Below are positions 54,938 to 64,000 of a stretch of 64,000 bases of DNA, piece by piece (position 1 is the stretch's first letter; every line of letters begins with the position of its first letter). The stretch lies in the NCBI RefSeq assembly GCF_900103185.1, contig NZ_FNJD01000007.1, positions 1 through 64,000 on the forward strand, read 5' to 3'. Source of the DNA: Sulfitobacter litoralis. Its GTDB lineage: Bacteria; Pseudomonadota; Alphaproteobacteria; Rhodobacterales; Rhodobacteraceae. The translations under genes were made by a program, and so were the position numbers. A model generated the notes under the pieces. That model did not search any database and was not told where the DNA came from. It worked only from the letters and a program-made list of their open reading frames with translations.

Positions 54938-56164
54938 ATGGGCAAGATCACCGCTGTATCCCCGCTGGCACCCGATCACTTTCCTGATCTTCCTGTCATC
55001 GATGGTGTGCGTTTCGCCACCATCGCGGCGGGGGTACGGTATCAAGGCCGCACGGATGTGATGCTGGCTCAATTGACTCCCGGCTCTACGGTGGCGGGGG
55101 CGTTCACCCGCTCTGCCACCCGTGCGGCCCCTGTTCTGGACTGTCAGGCCAAAATCGGCGCGACATCGGATACGGGCGCTGCGATCCTGGTCAATTCGGG
55201 CAACGCCAATGCCTTTACCGGCAAAGGCGGCGTCACCGCAGTCGAGGCAATTACCGCCGCGGTTGCCGATGTGTGCAACATCCCCCAGTCGCGGGTTTTC
55301 ACCTCGTCGACCGGCGTGATTGGCGAACCATTGCCCCACGACCGGATCACGGCTGTTCTCGCCGACCTCAAGGGCGCGCTGTCCGACAAGGGGATTTCGG
55401 ATGCCGCCAAGGCGATCATGACCACGGATACCTTCGCCAAAGGGGCGCGTGCCGAGGTCGAAATTGACGGAAAAACAGTCTCTATTGCGGGGATTGCGAA
55501 GGGATCGGGTATGATCGCGCCGGATATGGCGACGATGCTGGTCTATATCTTCACCGACGCAGTTGTTAGCCAACCTGCCCTGCAAAAGATGCTGTCGACC
55601 CACACGGATAGCACTTTTAACTGTATCACCGTCGACAGCGACACATCGACCTCCGACAGTTTGATCCTTGCAGCGACCGGCGCGTCGGGCGTGGACGCAA
55701 GCGAGAGCGAAGCGTTTTCTGATGCGTTGCACGGCGTCATGTTGAACCTTGCGCATCAGGTTGTGCAAGACGGCGAAGGGGCGACCAAATTCGTCGAAAT
55801 CGCCATCACAGGTGCCGCGACGGATGCGGATGCCAAAACGCACGGCATGGCTATTGCCAACTCACCGCTGATCAAAACCGCGATTGCCGGCCAAGACCCG
55901 AACTGGGGCCGCGTTGTTATGGCGATCGGTAAATCCGGTGCCGCGGCGGATCGTGATCGGCTGTCGATCCGCTTTGGCGACGTTGAGGTCGCAAAAGACG
56001 GCTGGCGCAGCCCCGACTACTCGGAAGAGGCAGCGGCGGCGCATATGAAGGGTCAGAACATCACCATCGGTGTTGATCTGGGCCTTGGCGACGGCAAGGC
56101 AACGGTCTGGACCTGCGATCTGACCCACGGCTATATTGAAATCAACGCGGACTATCGCTCGTGA
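54938..56164 (+). CDS. Bifunctional ornithine acetyltransferase/N-acetylglutamate synthase ArgJ
   Basis: This 408-residue protein catalyses transacetylation from acetylornithine to glutamate in arginine synthesis. The self-cleavage motif KGSGMIAPDMATML is present, with Thr199 as nucleophile and new N-terminus. TSSTGVIGEPLP forms the oxyanion region, and ILVNSGNANAFTG and DPNWGRVVMAIG are conserved. The C-terminal Asn/Ser end (EINADYRS) is intact. Its stop overlaps the mutT-like GTG start. Confidence 0.96.
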   Translation: MGKITAVSPLAPDHFPDLPVIDGVRFATIAAGVRYQGRTDVMLAQLTPGSTVAGAFTRSATRAAPVLDCQAKIGATSDTGAAILVNSGNANAFTGKGGVTAVEAITAAVADVCNIPQSRVFTSSTGVIGEPLPHDRITAVLADLKGALSDKGISDAAKAIMTTDTFAKGARAEVEIDGKTVSIAGIAKGSGMIAPDMATMLVYIFTDAVVSQPALQKMLSTHTDSTFNCITVDSDTSTSDSLILAATGASGVDASESEAFSDALHGVMLNLAHQVVQDGEGATKFVEIAITGAATDADAKTHGMAIANSPLIKTAIAGQDPNWGRVVMAIGKSGAAADRDRLSIRFGDVEVAKDGWRSPDYSEEAAAAHMKGQNITIGVDLGLGDGKATVWTCDLTHGYIEINADYRS

Positions 56165-56559
56165 AGGTTGTACTGGTCTCGGCGGTTGCCCTGATCGATG
56201 TGGACGGGCGCGTGCTTTTGGCACAGCGCCCGCCCGGCAAATCCATGGCTGGACTGTGGGAATTTCCGGGCGGCAAGGTCGAAGCGGGCGAAACACCCGA
56301 AGCCGCGCTGATCCGCGAATTGCAGGAAGAGCTGGGCATAGATACATGGACGTCCTGCCTTGCGCCGCTGACCTTTGCCAGCCACGCCTATGATGATTTC
56401 CACCTGCTGATGCCCCTGTTTGCCTGCCGCAAATGGAATGGCACACCGCAGGCGCGCGAAGGACAGACTCTGAAATGGGTCCGTGCTAATGCGCTGAAAG
56501 AGTATCCGATGCCCCCTGCGGACATCCCCCTGATCCCGATCCTGCGCGACTGGCTTTAG
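56161..56559 (+). CDS. MutT-type NUDIX hydrolase (8-oxo-dGTP diphosphatase)
   Basis: This 132-residue protein has a NUDIX box GGKVEAGETPEAALIRELQEELGI at about residues 38-61 (split here by its Gly, Glu and REL-EE residues). It has the MutT-type opening VVLVSAVALIDVDGRVLLAQRP and the PGKSMAGLWEFPGG loop, which fit sanitising of oxidised nucleotides. The start is GTG 56161, overlapping the argJ stop (GTGA). Confidence 0.88.
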   Translation: MKVVLVSAVALIDVDGRVLLAQRPPGKSMAGLWEFPGGKVEAGETPEAALIRELQEELGIDTWTSCLAPLTFASHAYDDFHLLMPLFACRKWNGTPQAREGQTLKWVRANALKEYPMPPADIPLIPILRDWL

Positions 56560-56625
56560 GGCCAGCGCCCCTACGCCTCTGTTTCTTTAAGCGTTAAAAT
56601 GCTGCGCTATCGACTTTTTTGTTGC

Positions 56626-56653
56626 TAGACTTGAGCAAACAGTCGCTTATAAA
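56626..56653 (+). promoter_or_regulatory. Candidate sigma-70 promoter for the 44-residue gene
   Basis: TAGACT (56626-56631) and TATAAA (56648-56653) are separated by 16 nt and lie about 33 nt before the small gene's ATG. They match four and five of six consensus bases. No other promoter-like pair stands out in the 126-nt gap. Confidence 0.4.
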
Positions 56654-56685
56654 GTTGCAACTGCAGGTTCTTCGGGGAGGAAGTA

Positions 56686-56820
56686 ATGCTACGTACAATT
56701 ACAATTGGCTCTACAGTGTCCGTACAGGGTATTTTCGTACGCGACATGCCAGATGGCCGGATATCGGTTAAGGTCGATAACGCGATCTACACAGGCAAGC
56801 CAATCCAGCGCCTAAGCTAA
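56686..56820 (+). CDS. Small conserved-looking protein, 44 residues
   Basis: The frame from ATG 56686 to TAA encodes 44 residues beginning MLRTITIGSTVSVQGIFVR, with a strand-rich pattern ending in IYTGKPIQRLS. GGGGAGGAAGTA directly before the ATG is one of the strongest ribosome sites in the window, and a plausible promoter lies just upstream. The alternation of hydrophobic and charged residues suggests a small beta protein (SH3- or OB-like). I do not recognise a named family; the role is unknown. Confidence 0.7.
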   Translation: MLRTITIGSTVSVQGIFVRDMPDGRISVKVDNAIYTGKPIQRLS

Positions 56821-56905
56821 CCCTTCAACACGCCAAACTGCCGCGAAACATCTGAACTATCCTCTTTCCCAAGCGTTTGCTTAGGTCATCAAGGATGGAT
56901 CAAGC

Positions 56906-57829
56906 ATGAAGCCTTCGCGCGTAATCGTTATTCTGAACAAGGGCTCTGGCCGCAAAGACGGCATAGAACGCAGGTCCCGTATTTCAGACCGATTTGAACA
57001 CCACGACATTTCCGTCAGCTTCGTTGAATTTTCGCCCAATGGCGCGGATCTTGGCAAGTTGGCGCAATCTACAGCCGAGGATAACCCCGACGCGACCATC
57101 GTCGCCTCCGGTGGGGACGGCACTATTAGCGGCGTTGCCGCTGGGCTGGCGCATGTGCCCAATCAGATGGGCATCATTCCTGCTGGTACATTCAACTATT
57201 TCGCGCGTTCTTTGAACCTGCCCGAAACGGTTGATGAAGCCGTCGATGTCATCGCCAATGGTGCGTTGCGACCCACGGATATCGCCAAGATTAACGGCAA
57301 CGCCTTCCTAAACAACGCCAGCATCGGGGCCTATGCCGCCATTCTGAAAACCCGTGAAGGCATATACGACCGCTGGGGCCGCAGCCGGATCGCCGCCTAT
57401 TGGTCGGTGGTCAAGGCGTTGGCAACGCTTCGTGCACCTCTTAAACTGACAGTCACAGTCGATGGAAAATCGTTTAAACACCGGACCCCTTTGGTCTTTG
57501 CGATCAGCAACGCTTTTCAATTGAACCAGATGGGTCTCAGTGGTGAAGACTGTATCGCCAAGGGCGGCATGGTGCTGCTGGTCGCCCCGGACACGAACCG
57601 TTGGGGCTTGTTCAAACACGCCGCAGCACTGGCGTTTGGCATTGCGAAACGTGAAACCGACTATCAAATGCACTGCGGGAACGAGATCACGCTTGAGATG
57701 GCACATAAGTCACGCCCTGTCGCCCGCGACGGAGAGCTGAGCCGCATGAAAGGTCCGTTCAAGCTAGAGATGCAGCGCGAGGCGTTGCAATTGATCGTGC
57801 CCGCCGAATTCAACGAGGTTGTAAGATGA
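56906..57829 (+). CDS. Diacylglycerol-kinase-family lipid kinase
   Basis: This 307-residue protein has VIVILNKGSGRKDG at the N-terminus, the nucleotide-binding GGDGTISGVAAGL at about residues 71-83, and PAGTFNYFARSLNLP and LNNASIGAYA in the catalytic region. This is the YegS/DagK/sphingosine-kinase-like fold. It phosphorylates a lipid hydroxyl, perhaps diacylglycerol. Its stop overlaps the phosphodiesterase start (ATGA). Confidence 0.9.
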   Translation: MKPSRVIVILNKGSGRKDGIERRSRISDRFEHHDISVSFVEFSPNGADLGKLAQSTAEDNPDATIVASGGDGTISGVAAGLAHVPNQMGIIPAGTFNYFARSLNLPETVDEAVDVIANGALRPTDIAKINGNAFLNNASIGAYAAILKTREGIYDRWGRSRIAAYWSVVKALATLRAPLKLTVTVDGKSFKHRTPLVFAISNAFQLNQMGLSGEDCIAKGGMVLLVAPDTNRWGLFKHAAALAFGIAKRETDYQMHCGNEITLEMAHKSRPVARDGELSRMKGPFKLEMQREALQLIVPAEFNEVVR

Positions 57830-58632
57830 GCACATTGGTGCACCTATCCGATTTACACTTTGGCAAAGACCGACCGGATCTGCTGGAACCGCTGGTGTCC
57901 TGCGTAAACGCGCTTGAGCCGGATATCGTCGCCATTTCGGGCGATTTCACGCAACGCGCCCGGCGTAGCCAGTTTGAAGAAGCCCAAGACTTTATCCAGC
58001 GCCTCAATGCCCCCGTTCTAGGCGTGCCGGGTAACCATGATGTGCTGCTGGACCGCCCCTTTCAACGGTTCTTTATGCCGTGGCGCCGGTATCGCAAGTG
58101 GATCAACACCGACCTTACCCCACGGTTCGAGGATGACGATATGGTGGTGATCGGTATCAATTCGGTCGACCGGTTTTCGTGGCAGACAGGGAAGTTGACG
58201 GCGGGTCGGATTGCCCATGCCTGTAAAGCGATGGATGATACCGCCGCGCGCAAGGCACGCATTTTGGTGGTTCACCATCCGCTACAGCATCCCAACCACA
58301 CCAAAAAGAAACCGATCCCCGGCGCGGACATTGCATTGGAAAAGCTGCTGTCTTGCGGGGCGAACCTGATCCTCTCGGGGCACTTACACACGTGGCACGC
58401 GGAAAACTTCACCGTCGAATCCGGCGGCACCACTGCGATCCAGTTGCACGCCGGGACAAGCTTGTCGTCGCGGGTCCGCGGAGAGCCGAATGACTTTAAC
58501 CTCGTCAAAATCACGGACGACCAAGTCTGTGTCGACCGGCTGAGCTTTAATGAGGATAAACGGGCGTTTGAAACGACAGAAGCCCGGACATTTAACCGGG
58601 CTTCTGATCATCAAATATCGAACGAGGTTTAA
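57826..58632 (+). CDS. Metallophosphoesterase, class III phosphodiesterase-like
   Basis: This 268-residue protein has LVHLSDLHFGKDR (Asp8, His10), ISGDFTQRA, VPGNHDVLLD, VVHHPLQHPN and LSGHLHTWH, the calcineurin-fold metal site of CpdA/GpdQ-like enzymes. It probably cleaves a phosphodiester such as a cyclic nucleotide or lipid headgroup. It is coupled to the lipid kinase gene, so a lipid-headgroup role is plausible but inferred. A perfect hairpin lies in its last 20 codons. Confidence 0.88.
   Translation: MSTLVHLSDLHFGKDRPDLLEPLVSCVNALEPDIVAISGDFTQRARRSQFEEAQDFIQRLNAPVLGVPGNHDVLLDRPFQRFFMPWRRYRKWINTDLTPRFEDDDMVVIGINSVDRFSWQTGKLTAGRIAHACKAMDDTAARKARILVVHHPLQHPNHTKKKPIPGADIALEKLLSCGANLILSGHLHTWHAENFTVESGGTTAIQLHAGTSLSSRVRGEPNDFNLVKITDDQVCVDRLSFNEDKRAFETTEARTFNRASDHQISNEV
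58578..58605. terminator. Hairpin between convergent phosphodiesterase and infB operon
   Basis: AGAAGCCCGG (58578-58587) and CCGGGCTTCT (58596-58605) form a perfect 10-bp stem with an 8-nt loop. It lies inside the 3' coding end of the phosphodiesterase gene and 29 nt past the infB stop. Read on the minus strand it is followed by GTCGTTTC, a weak T-run. It is most likely the end of the rimP-infB transcript. Confidence 0.5.
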
Positions 58633-58633
58633 C

Positions 58634-61117
58634 TCACTCAAGCGTGCGGACGACTTCTTCACGTGTGAAGATCTCGATAACGTCGCCGGGACGGATGTCT
58701 TCGTAGTTCTCGAACGCCATACCACATTCCTGGCCTGACGGCACTTCGGAAACTTCGTCCTTGAAGCGCTTGAGCGTTTTCAGCGTGCCTTCGTGGATCA
58801 CAACGTTCTCGCGAAGCAAGCGAACACCAGCAGCGCGGCTTGCTTTGCCTTCGGTCACAAGACAGCCCGCAACCTTGCCAACGCCGGTCACTTTGAACAC
58901 TTCTTTGATCGACGCATAGCCGATGAAATGTTCGCGGATCTCGTTGCTCAGCAGGCCGCTCGCCGCCGCTTTCACATCATCAATCATGTCATAGATGACA
59001 GAGTAATAACGGATCTCGACGCCTTTTTGGTTCGCCGAGGCACGGGCAGACGCGTTTGCACGGACGTTGAAGCCAATGATCGGCGCGTTCGATGCTTCGG
59101 CAAGGCCGACATCGGTGTCTGTGATCGCACCGACACCCGAATGCAGAACCCGTACGCGTACTTCGTCGTTGCCGATTTTCTCCATCGCTTGCACGATCGC
59201 TTCGGCAGAGCCACGCACGTCTGCTTTGATCAACAAAGGCAGCTCGCTTACTGTCTCGTTCACCTTGGCATTCGCCATCAGCTGTTCCAGCGTCGTCGCC
59301 GCACCGGCGGCTGCGCGTTTATCCTTAGCGGCTTTTTCGCGATATTCTGCGATCTCACGCGCCTGCGCTTCGGTTTCGGTCACGTTCAACACGTCGCCCG
59401 CACCTGGTGTCCCGTTGAGGCCAAGCACCTCGACAGGCACCGACGGGCCGGCTTCTGTGACGCGTTCACCCATGTCGTTGATCAGCGCACGAACCTTACC
59501 GTACTGCTCGCCCACGACAAAGATGTCGCCTTGGCGCAGGGTACCATTCTGAATAAGCACAGTTGCGACAGGACCACGGCCCACGTCAAGCTGCGCTTCG
59601 ATCACGGCACCAACCGCGGCACGGTTCGGGTTCGCTTTCAGTTCCAACAGTTCCGCCTGCAGCGCGATTGCTTCCAGCAGTTCGTCCAGACCTTGACCCG
59701 TTGCAGCCGACACTTCGACGTCCTGCGTTTCACCGGACATCTTTTCGACGATGACCTCGTGTTGCAGCAGATCGGTACGAACTTTGTCAGGGTTGGCTTC
59801 GTATTTGTCGATCTTGTTGATCGCCACGATCATCGGCACTTTTGCCGCTTTCGCGTGGTGGATCGCTTCGATCGTCTGAGGCATCACAGCGTCATCCGCA
59901 GCGACGACCAGCACAACGATGTCGGTGACTTGCGCACCGCGCGACCGCATCGAGGTAAAGGCAGCGTGGCCCGGTGTATCGAGGAAGCTCAGAACCTGAC
60001 CGTTGTCGGTTGTGACCTGATAGGCACCGATGTGCTGCGTGATACCGCCCGCTTCACCAGTCTGAACCTTGGCCTTGCGGATCGCATCAAGCAGCGATGT
60101 TTTACCGTGGTCAACGTGGCCCATGATTGTGATGACCGGAGGACGCGAGACCAGATCTTTCGGATCGTCTTCGGCTTCTTTGATCACATCTTCGACGTCG
60201 GCGTCAGAGACGCGTACGACTTTGTGGCCGAATTCCTCGATGATCAGTTCGGCAGTATCCGCATCAATGGTTTCATTCTGCGTCACCATCATGCCGTTGG
60301 TCATCAAAGCTTTGACAACCGCGCCGACGCGTTCCGCCATACGGTTGGCCAGTTCAGATACAACAATCGCCGGGGGCAGATTGACATTGCGCACAATCTT
60401 TTCACGCTCGACCGAACCGCCCATGGCCTTCTGGCGCTGACGTTCCTGCTTGCGCTTCATCTGCGCCATAGAGCGCTGACGGCCACCTTCGCCACCGGAC
60501 AGAGCCTGGTTCAGCGTCAGTTTGCCAGAACGGCGGCTGTCGTCGCCACCCTTGTTGCGCTTGTTGGTTTCCTCGCGGTCGCCTTCTTTCTTGCGTGCCA
60601 CAGGTGTTGGCGCGCCAGATTTTACGTTTGGCGTACGCGGTGCGGCAGGAGCCGCTGCGGGTGCTGATGCAGCGACTGCCGCGGCTTCCGCTTCTTTTTT
60701 GCGACGCTCGTCCTCTTCGGCTTTCGCCTTCAGGCTTTCGATGCGCTCGCGTTCTTCGGCTTCTTTCGCGTCGATTTCGGCACGACGGCGCTCGCGGTCT
60801 TCCGCGCGGGCCTTTTCCTCGGCAGCACGTGCTTCGGCTTCTTCTGCCTCGCGGGCACGGGCAGCCTGAACCGCCTTCAGCCGGCGTTCCATTTCGGAAT
60901 CCGTGATGCCTGCCGGACGCTTGGAGGGATCCCCGAGCGATGGATTGCTACCGCCGCCGGCTTTTGCGCCAGCAGGTTTGGGCACCACAACGCGCTTGCG
61001 CTTGGTCTCGACCACGACGTTTTTAGTCCGTCCGTGGCTAAAGCTTTGCTTTACGTTACCAGGGCGCGAAGGCGCACCCCGCAGGCCCAATGTCTTTTTG
61101 CCGTCACTATCGCTCAT
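58634..61117 (-). CDS. Translation initiation factor IF-2
   Basis: This 827-residue GTPase places fMet-tRNA on the 30S subunit. An Ala/Glu/Arg-rich N-terminal region at about 75-170 is typical of alphaproteobacterial IF-2. The G domain starts near residue 330 with [13 protein letters not shown], then DTPGHAAF and NKIDKYEAN. Domains II-IV follow, including [19 protein letters not shown]. It is the last gene of the rimP-nusA-ylxR-infB group shown here. Confidence 0.97.
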   Translation of the reverse strand: MSDSDGKKTLGLRGAPSRPGNVKQSFSHGRTKNVVVETKRKRVVVPKPAGAKAGGGSNPSLGDPSKRPAGITDSEMERRLKAVQAARAREAEEAEARAAEEKARAEDRERRRAEIDAKEAEERERIESLKAKAEEDERRKKEAEAAAVAASAPAAAPAAPRTPNVKSGAPTPVARKKEGDREETNKRNKGGDDSRRSGKLTLNQALSGGEGGRQRSMAQMKRKQERQRQKAMGGSVEREKIVRNVNLPPAIVVSELANRMAERVGAVVKALMTNGMMVTQNETIDADTAELIIEEFGHKVVRVSDADVEDVIKEAEDDPKDLVSRPPVITIMGHVDHGKTSLLDAIRKAKVQTGEAGGITQHIGAYQVTTDNGQVLSFLDTPGHAAFTSMRSRGAQVTDIVVLVVAADDAVMPQTIEAIHHAKAAKVPMIVAINKIDKYEANPDKVRTDLLQHEVIVEKMSGETQDVEVSAATGQGLDELLEAIALQAELLELKANPNRAAVGAVIEAQLDVGRGPVATVLIQNGTLRQGDIFVVGEQYGKVRALINDMGERVTEAGPSVPVEVLGLNGTPGAGDVLNVTETEAQAREIAEYREKAAKDKRAAAGAATTLEQLMANAKVNETVSELPLLIKADVRGSAEAIVQAMEKIGNDEVRVRVLHSGVGAITDTDVGLAEASNAPIIGFNVRANASARASANQKGVEIRYYSVIYDMIDDVKAAASGLLSNEIREHFIGYASIKEVFKVTGVGKVAGCLVTEGKASRAAGVRLLRENVVIHEGTLKTLKRFKDEVSEVPSGQECGMAFENYEDIRPGDVIEIFTREEVVRTLE

Positions 61118-61126
61118 GAAGCTCGT

Positions 61127-61747
61127 CTATCCTTTCGGGTGACCGTTGCCACCCTCGTTTATGCGCACGCCTTTTAACCGCTGAGCTTCCTCTACAACAC
61201 GAGAGGTAAGACCACCAGAGGCGAGCGCCCCATGTATCACAGTTTGGCGTCCGAATGCCAAACCCAATTCGTCTGCCGTCAGCCAGCCAATGTAATGACC
61301 GAAATGCGGCGTACTTAGTTTCGATTTGCCGCGGCCTGATCCATCTACTGCTTGGATCAACACTTCGGCTTCTTCCATTTGCAGCCAACCTTTGACTTTT
61401 TCGTAGCCCGCAACGGCCTTACCGGCCTTGCGTTGCAACGAAATCAGGTCAACCACACGGCGAACAAGCTGCTTTTCAACTTCTTCCACCAAATCATCGG
61501 CAACCTTTACAGGTTGCTTGGCCGAGCGGGCGAACAAGCCCTTCTTGGCCGCTTTTTCCAACGCATCCCGATCTGCCGACACATACATCCCCCGACCGGG
61601 CAGTTTTCCCAGAATATCCGGGAAAACATGCATGTCGGGACCAACAACAAAGCGGATCAGCCCGTTTTTGGGCTGCGCCTCGCCAGTGGCGATACACTTT
61701 CGTTCGGGACCGTCTTCCCGGTCTTTAGAAACGCCACCACGTGTCAT
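61127..61747 (-). CDS. YlxR (DUF448)-L7Ae fusion RNA-binding protein
   Basis: This protein of about 206 residues has the YlxR motif ERKCIATGEAQPKNGLIRF near residue 15 and GRGMYVSADRDALEKAAKKG. An L7Ae/L30-like domain follows, with DLISLQRKAGKAVAGYEKV. The start ATG 61747 has GGGGA upstream and follows the nusA stop by 22 nt. An upstream in-frame ATG at 61837 lies inside nusA. It occupies the standard place between nusA and infB. Confidence 0.92.
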   Translation of the reverse strand: MTRGGVSKDREDGPERKCIATGEAQPKNGLIRFVVGPDMHVFPDILGKLPGRGMYVSADRDALEKAAKKGLFARSAKQPVKVADDLVEEVEKQLVRRVVDLISLQRKAGKAVAGYEKVKGWLQMEEAEVLIQAVDGSGRGKSKLSTPHFGHYIGWLTADELGLAFGRQTVIHGALASGGLTSRVVEEAQRLKGVRINEGGNGHPKG

Positions 61748-61769
61748 ATCGTTCCCCAAAGCCCCGCGA

Positions 61770-63398
61770 TCAGGCCTCGGCCTCCTCGTCCGTGTCGATA
61801 TCGGCATCAAGGTCTTCTTCAACCTCGTCCGCCTCAAGCTCTGCGGGATCGACCCAGCCCAGCAAGACGCGCGCCGTCATGATCAACTTTTGCGCATCTT
61901 CCAGCGAAAGGTCGAAAGGTTCAAGTGTCCCGTCATCCTTGGTGCGTTCGCCATTCACGGTCGTCCAGCCGCCAGCCAGTTCCCAATCCGCGCAAGTCGC
62001 GAAATCTTCGAGCGTTTTGACGTCGTCCTTGGCAAGTGCCTCAATCATTTGGGGCGTCAGGCCGTCGAATTCAATAAGCGTGTCGTCCACGCCCAAGGCA
62101 CGGGCCGCATCAATCGCCGCTTTGTTCTGCGCTTCGATCACATCACGGGCACGGGCCTGCAGTTCGCTGGCCGTGTCTTCGTCAACGCCGTCGATGACCA
62201 ACAGCTCGTCTACTTCGACATAAGCAACTTCTTCGAGGTTGCTGAACCCTTCGGAAACCAGAAGCTGGGCAAAGAATTCATCCAGATCCAGATTGTCCAT
62301 GAACAGCTTGGTGCGCAGTTCGAACTCGGCCTGACGGCGCTGGCTCTCTTGCTCTTCTGTCATGATGTCGATGGCCAGACCGGTCAGCTGCGATGCCAGA
62401 CGTACGTTCTGACCACGACGGCCAATCGCCAGCGACAGTTGCTCTTCGGGCACGACGACTTCGATTTTGCCGGCTTCTTCGTCCAGAACAACCTTGGAGA
62501 CTTCAGCAGGCTGAAGCGCGTTGACCAAGAATGTTGGCTGGTCTTCGTTCCATGGAATAATGTCGATCTTCTCGCCCTGAAGCTCGTTCACGACGGCCTG
62601 AACACGGCTGCCGCGCATACCAACGCAGGCACCAACCGGATCGATCGAGTTATCATAGCTGATCACGGCAATCTTGGCACGCGAACCGGGGTCACGGGCA
62701 ACGGCCTTAATCTCGATGATGCCGTCATAGATTTCGGGCACTTCCATTTTGAACAGTTCGGCCATGAATTCAGGCGCGGTACGGCTCAGGAAGATTTGCG
62801 GGCCACGCTGTTCGCGGCGCACGTCTTTGATGTACACGCGGATACGGTCGTTCGGACGGTAGCTTTCGCGGCCGATCTTTTCGTTACGACGCAGGATCGC
62901 TTCGCCAGCACCCACATCGACGATGACGTTGCCGTATTCCTCGCGCTTGACCAGACCATTGATGATTGTACCGGCGCGGTCTTTGAATTCTTCGTACTGG
63001 CGGTCACGCTCAGCTTCGCGGACCTTTTGCAAGATCACCTGTTTGGCGGATTGCGCCGCGATGCGACCCATCTCAACCGGTGGGACTTCTTCGCTGAATT
63101 CCTGACCGACTTCGGGGTTGGCCATATACTGCTTGGCCTGCTCAACCGTGAATTCTGCCTGATAGTTTTCAAACTCGTCGTCGGACACAACCGTACGGAC
63201 ACGGGTAAAGGTCGCGCGACCGGTCTTGCGGTCGATCGCGACGCGAATGTCCATTTCAGCGCCGTAGCGCGACTTGGCCGCCCGAGCGAGCGATTCTTCC
63301 ATCGCTTCAACCACCAGATTGGGGTCGATCATCTTTTCGCGGGCCACAGCCTCGGCGGTTTGCAGCAGTTCCAGCTGGTTGGCAGATGTAATGGCCAT
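61770..63398 (-). CDS. Transcription termination/antitermination factor NusA
   Basis: This 542-residue protein has an N-terminal RNA-polymerase-binding domain at 1-125. An S1 domain follows at about 130-200 (GTIINGLVKREEYGNVIVDVG), then two KH domains at about 205-345 (VGACVGMRGSRVQAVVNEL and LAIGRRGQNVRLASQL). C-terminal helix-hairpin-helix acidic repeats end in an Asp/Glu-rich tail. It regulates pausing and termination. It follows rimP with no gap. Confidence 0.97.
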   Translation of the reverse strand: MAITSANQLELLQTAEAVAREKMIDPNLVVEAMEESLARAAKSRYGAEMDIRVAIDRKTGRATFTRVRTVVSDDEFENYQAEFTVEQAKQYMANPEVGQEFSEEVPPVEMGRIAAQSAKQVILQKVREAERDRQYEEFKDRAGTIINGLVKREEYGNVIVDVGAGEAILRRNEKIGRESYRPNDRIRVYIKDVRREQRGPQIFLSRTAPEFMAELFKMEVPEIYDGIIEIKAVARDPGSRAKIAVISYDNSIDPVGACVGMRGSRVQAVVNELQGEKIDIIPWNEDQPTFLVNALQPAEVSKVVLDEEAGKIEVVVPEEQLSLAIGRRGQNVRLASQLTGLAIDIMTEEQESQRRQAEFELRTKLFMDNLDLDEFFAQLLVSEGFSNLEEVAYVEVDELLVIDGVDEDTASELQARARDVIEAQNKAAIDAARALGVDDTLIEFDGLTPQMIEALAKDDVKTLEDFATCADWELAGGWTTVNGERTKDDGTLEPFDLSLEDAQKLIMTARVLLGWVDPAELEADEVEEDLDADIDTDEEAEA

Positions 63399-63977
63399 TT
63401 AGTCGTCTCCCTCGGTGGACCCTTCGGTCTCGATGTCATCGAATTTGGTTTCGTCAATCGCACCAGACGCTTTACGCTGGCGCAGCATTTCTTTGATCAG
63501 GTCGTCGGTCAGAACCAGTTTCGCGTCGGTCAGCCAGTCGAACTTGAGCCCGATGGTGCCTTCTTCAACGTTGATGAGCACCTCGTCGCCCTCAACGCCC
63601 GCCAGTTCGCCCTTAAAGCGACGACGCCCATCGATCAGGTCTGCGGTTTCGATCTTGGCCTCATAGCCCTCGAACATCTCGAAGTCCTTGAGGCGCGTCA
63701 GCGGGCGGTCGATGCCGGGGCTGGAAACCTCAAGAGTATACTCTTCGATGATCGGGTCCTCGACGTCGAGAACGGCGCTGACAGACTGGCTGATCAAGGC
63801 CAGCTCGTCCACTTCGATGCCGCCGTCAGGACGGTCCGCCATAAGCTGTAAGGTGGTCGTTTTGCCTGACATCAGGCGCACGCGCACAAGTTCAAACCCC
63901 AGATCCTCGATCACCGGTGTGATGATCTCGGCCATGCGGCGATCAATGGCTGCTTTTGCAATCAGGTCGTTGTTCAT
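63399..63977 (-). CDS. Ribosome maturation factor RimP
   Basis: This 192-residue protein has an N-terminal alpha-beta domain with [34 protein letters not shown] and the signature [19 protein letters not shown] at about 105-123. A C-terminal SH3-like barrel and an acidic tail follow. It is needed for 30S maturation. It is the first gene of the operon with nusA, ylxR and infB. Its upstream region is cut by the window edge. Confidence 0.95.
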   Translation of the reverse strand: MNNDLIAKAAIDRRMAEIITPVIEDLGFELVRVRLMSGKTTTLQLMADRPDGGIEVDELALISQSVSAVLDVEDPIIEEYTLEVSSPGIDRPLTRLKDFEMFEGYEAKIETADLIDGRRRFKGELAGVEGDEVLINVEEGTIGLKFDWLTDAKLVLTDDLIKEMLRQRKASGAIDETKFDDIETEGSTEGDD

Positions 63978-64000
63978 ATTCTCACTATCATCCTGCAGTT

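Noticed and set aside
58793-63851. Very long open frames antisense to infB and nusA/rimP (624 and 807 codons)
   Set aside because: They mirror highly conserved genes. High-GC codon use opens the opposite strand, and there are no motifs or ribosome sites.

Overview
The window looks like a chromosomal segment of a marine alphaproteobacterium of the Rhodobacterales (Roseobacter group). The evidence is the rimP-nusA-ylxR-infB order, a DUF2793 protein and a spike-base protein of the kind used as head spikes of Rhodobacter-type gene transfer agents (GTAs), the NAD(P)/FAD oxidoreductase-SelD fusion, and generally high-GC coding with dense ATGA and TGATG overlaps. No rRNA, CRISPR array, insertion sequence or integrase is visible. 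There is one tRNA gene, tRNA-Arg(TCT).

Layout. 0.5-5.2 kb: a YhaN/YhaO-like (SbcC/SbcD-type) ATPase-nuclease pair. 5.4-7.5 kb: the SelD fusion. 7.6-10.6 kb: a MarR regulator divergent from a multi-spanning transporter and an M20 amidohydrolase, with a perfect 14-bp palindrome between them. 10.6-25.0 kb: a full type II secretion locus. It comprises a prepilin peptidase, gspK-gspJ, gspF, gspE, gspM and gspL on the minus strand, gspG-H-I-C-D on the plus strand, and gspN running against its neighbours. An LpoA-like lipoprotein, a DUF4331 protein and a small lipoprotein are interspersed. 25-26.2 kb: a DUF4198 protein and the tRNA.

26.8-36.3 kb is a visibly AT-richer surface-polysaccharide cluster: two hexapeptide-repeat acyltransferases, two glycosyltransferases, two sulfotransferases and the ABC capsule exporter KpsE-KpsT-KpsM. 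It probably makes a sulfated capsule. 36.3-40.3 kb holds a large beta-propeller plus RTX protein and the DUF2793 GTA-spike-like protein. 40.6-44.7 kb holds idi and a GtrB-GtrA-methyltransferase-GtrII-like glycan decoration operon. 44.9-50.7 kb holds a Wza/KpsD-like outer-membrane exporter, YjbF and YjbH homologues, a protein-phosphatase-like enzyme and an ExoY-type initiating sugar transferase. A spike-base protein gene lies at 50.7-51.0 kb, so the two GTA spike genes bracket the gtr, Wza/Yjb and ExoY part of the glycan region.

51.1-64 kb is housekeeping: secA, a parvulin-type PPIase, argJ, a mutT-like NUDIX gene, a 44-residue gene with a strong ribosome site, a lipid kinase, a phosphodiesterase, and the translation/transcription operon rimP-nusA-ylxR-infB.

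The most interesting points are the proximity of GTA spike genes to the glycans such spikes may bind, a GC-rich hairpin that buries the ribosome site of the RTX gene, the antiparallel 5' overlap between gspN and an LpoA-like lipoprotein gene inside the secretion locus, the MarR palindrome, and the 44-residue gene. All functional calls come from reading sequence motifs; no searches were run.
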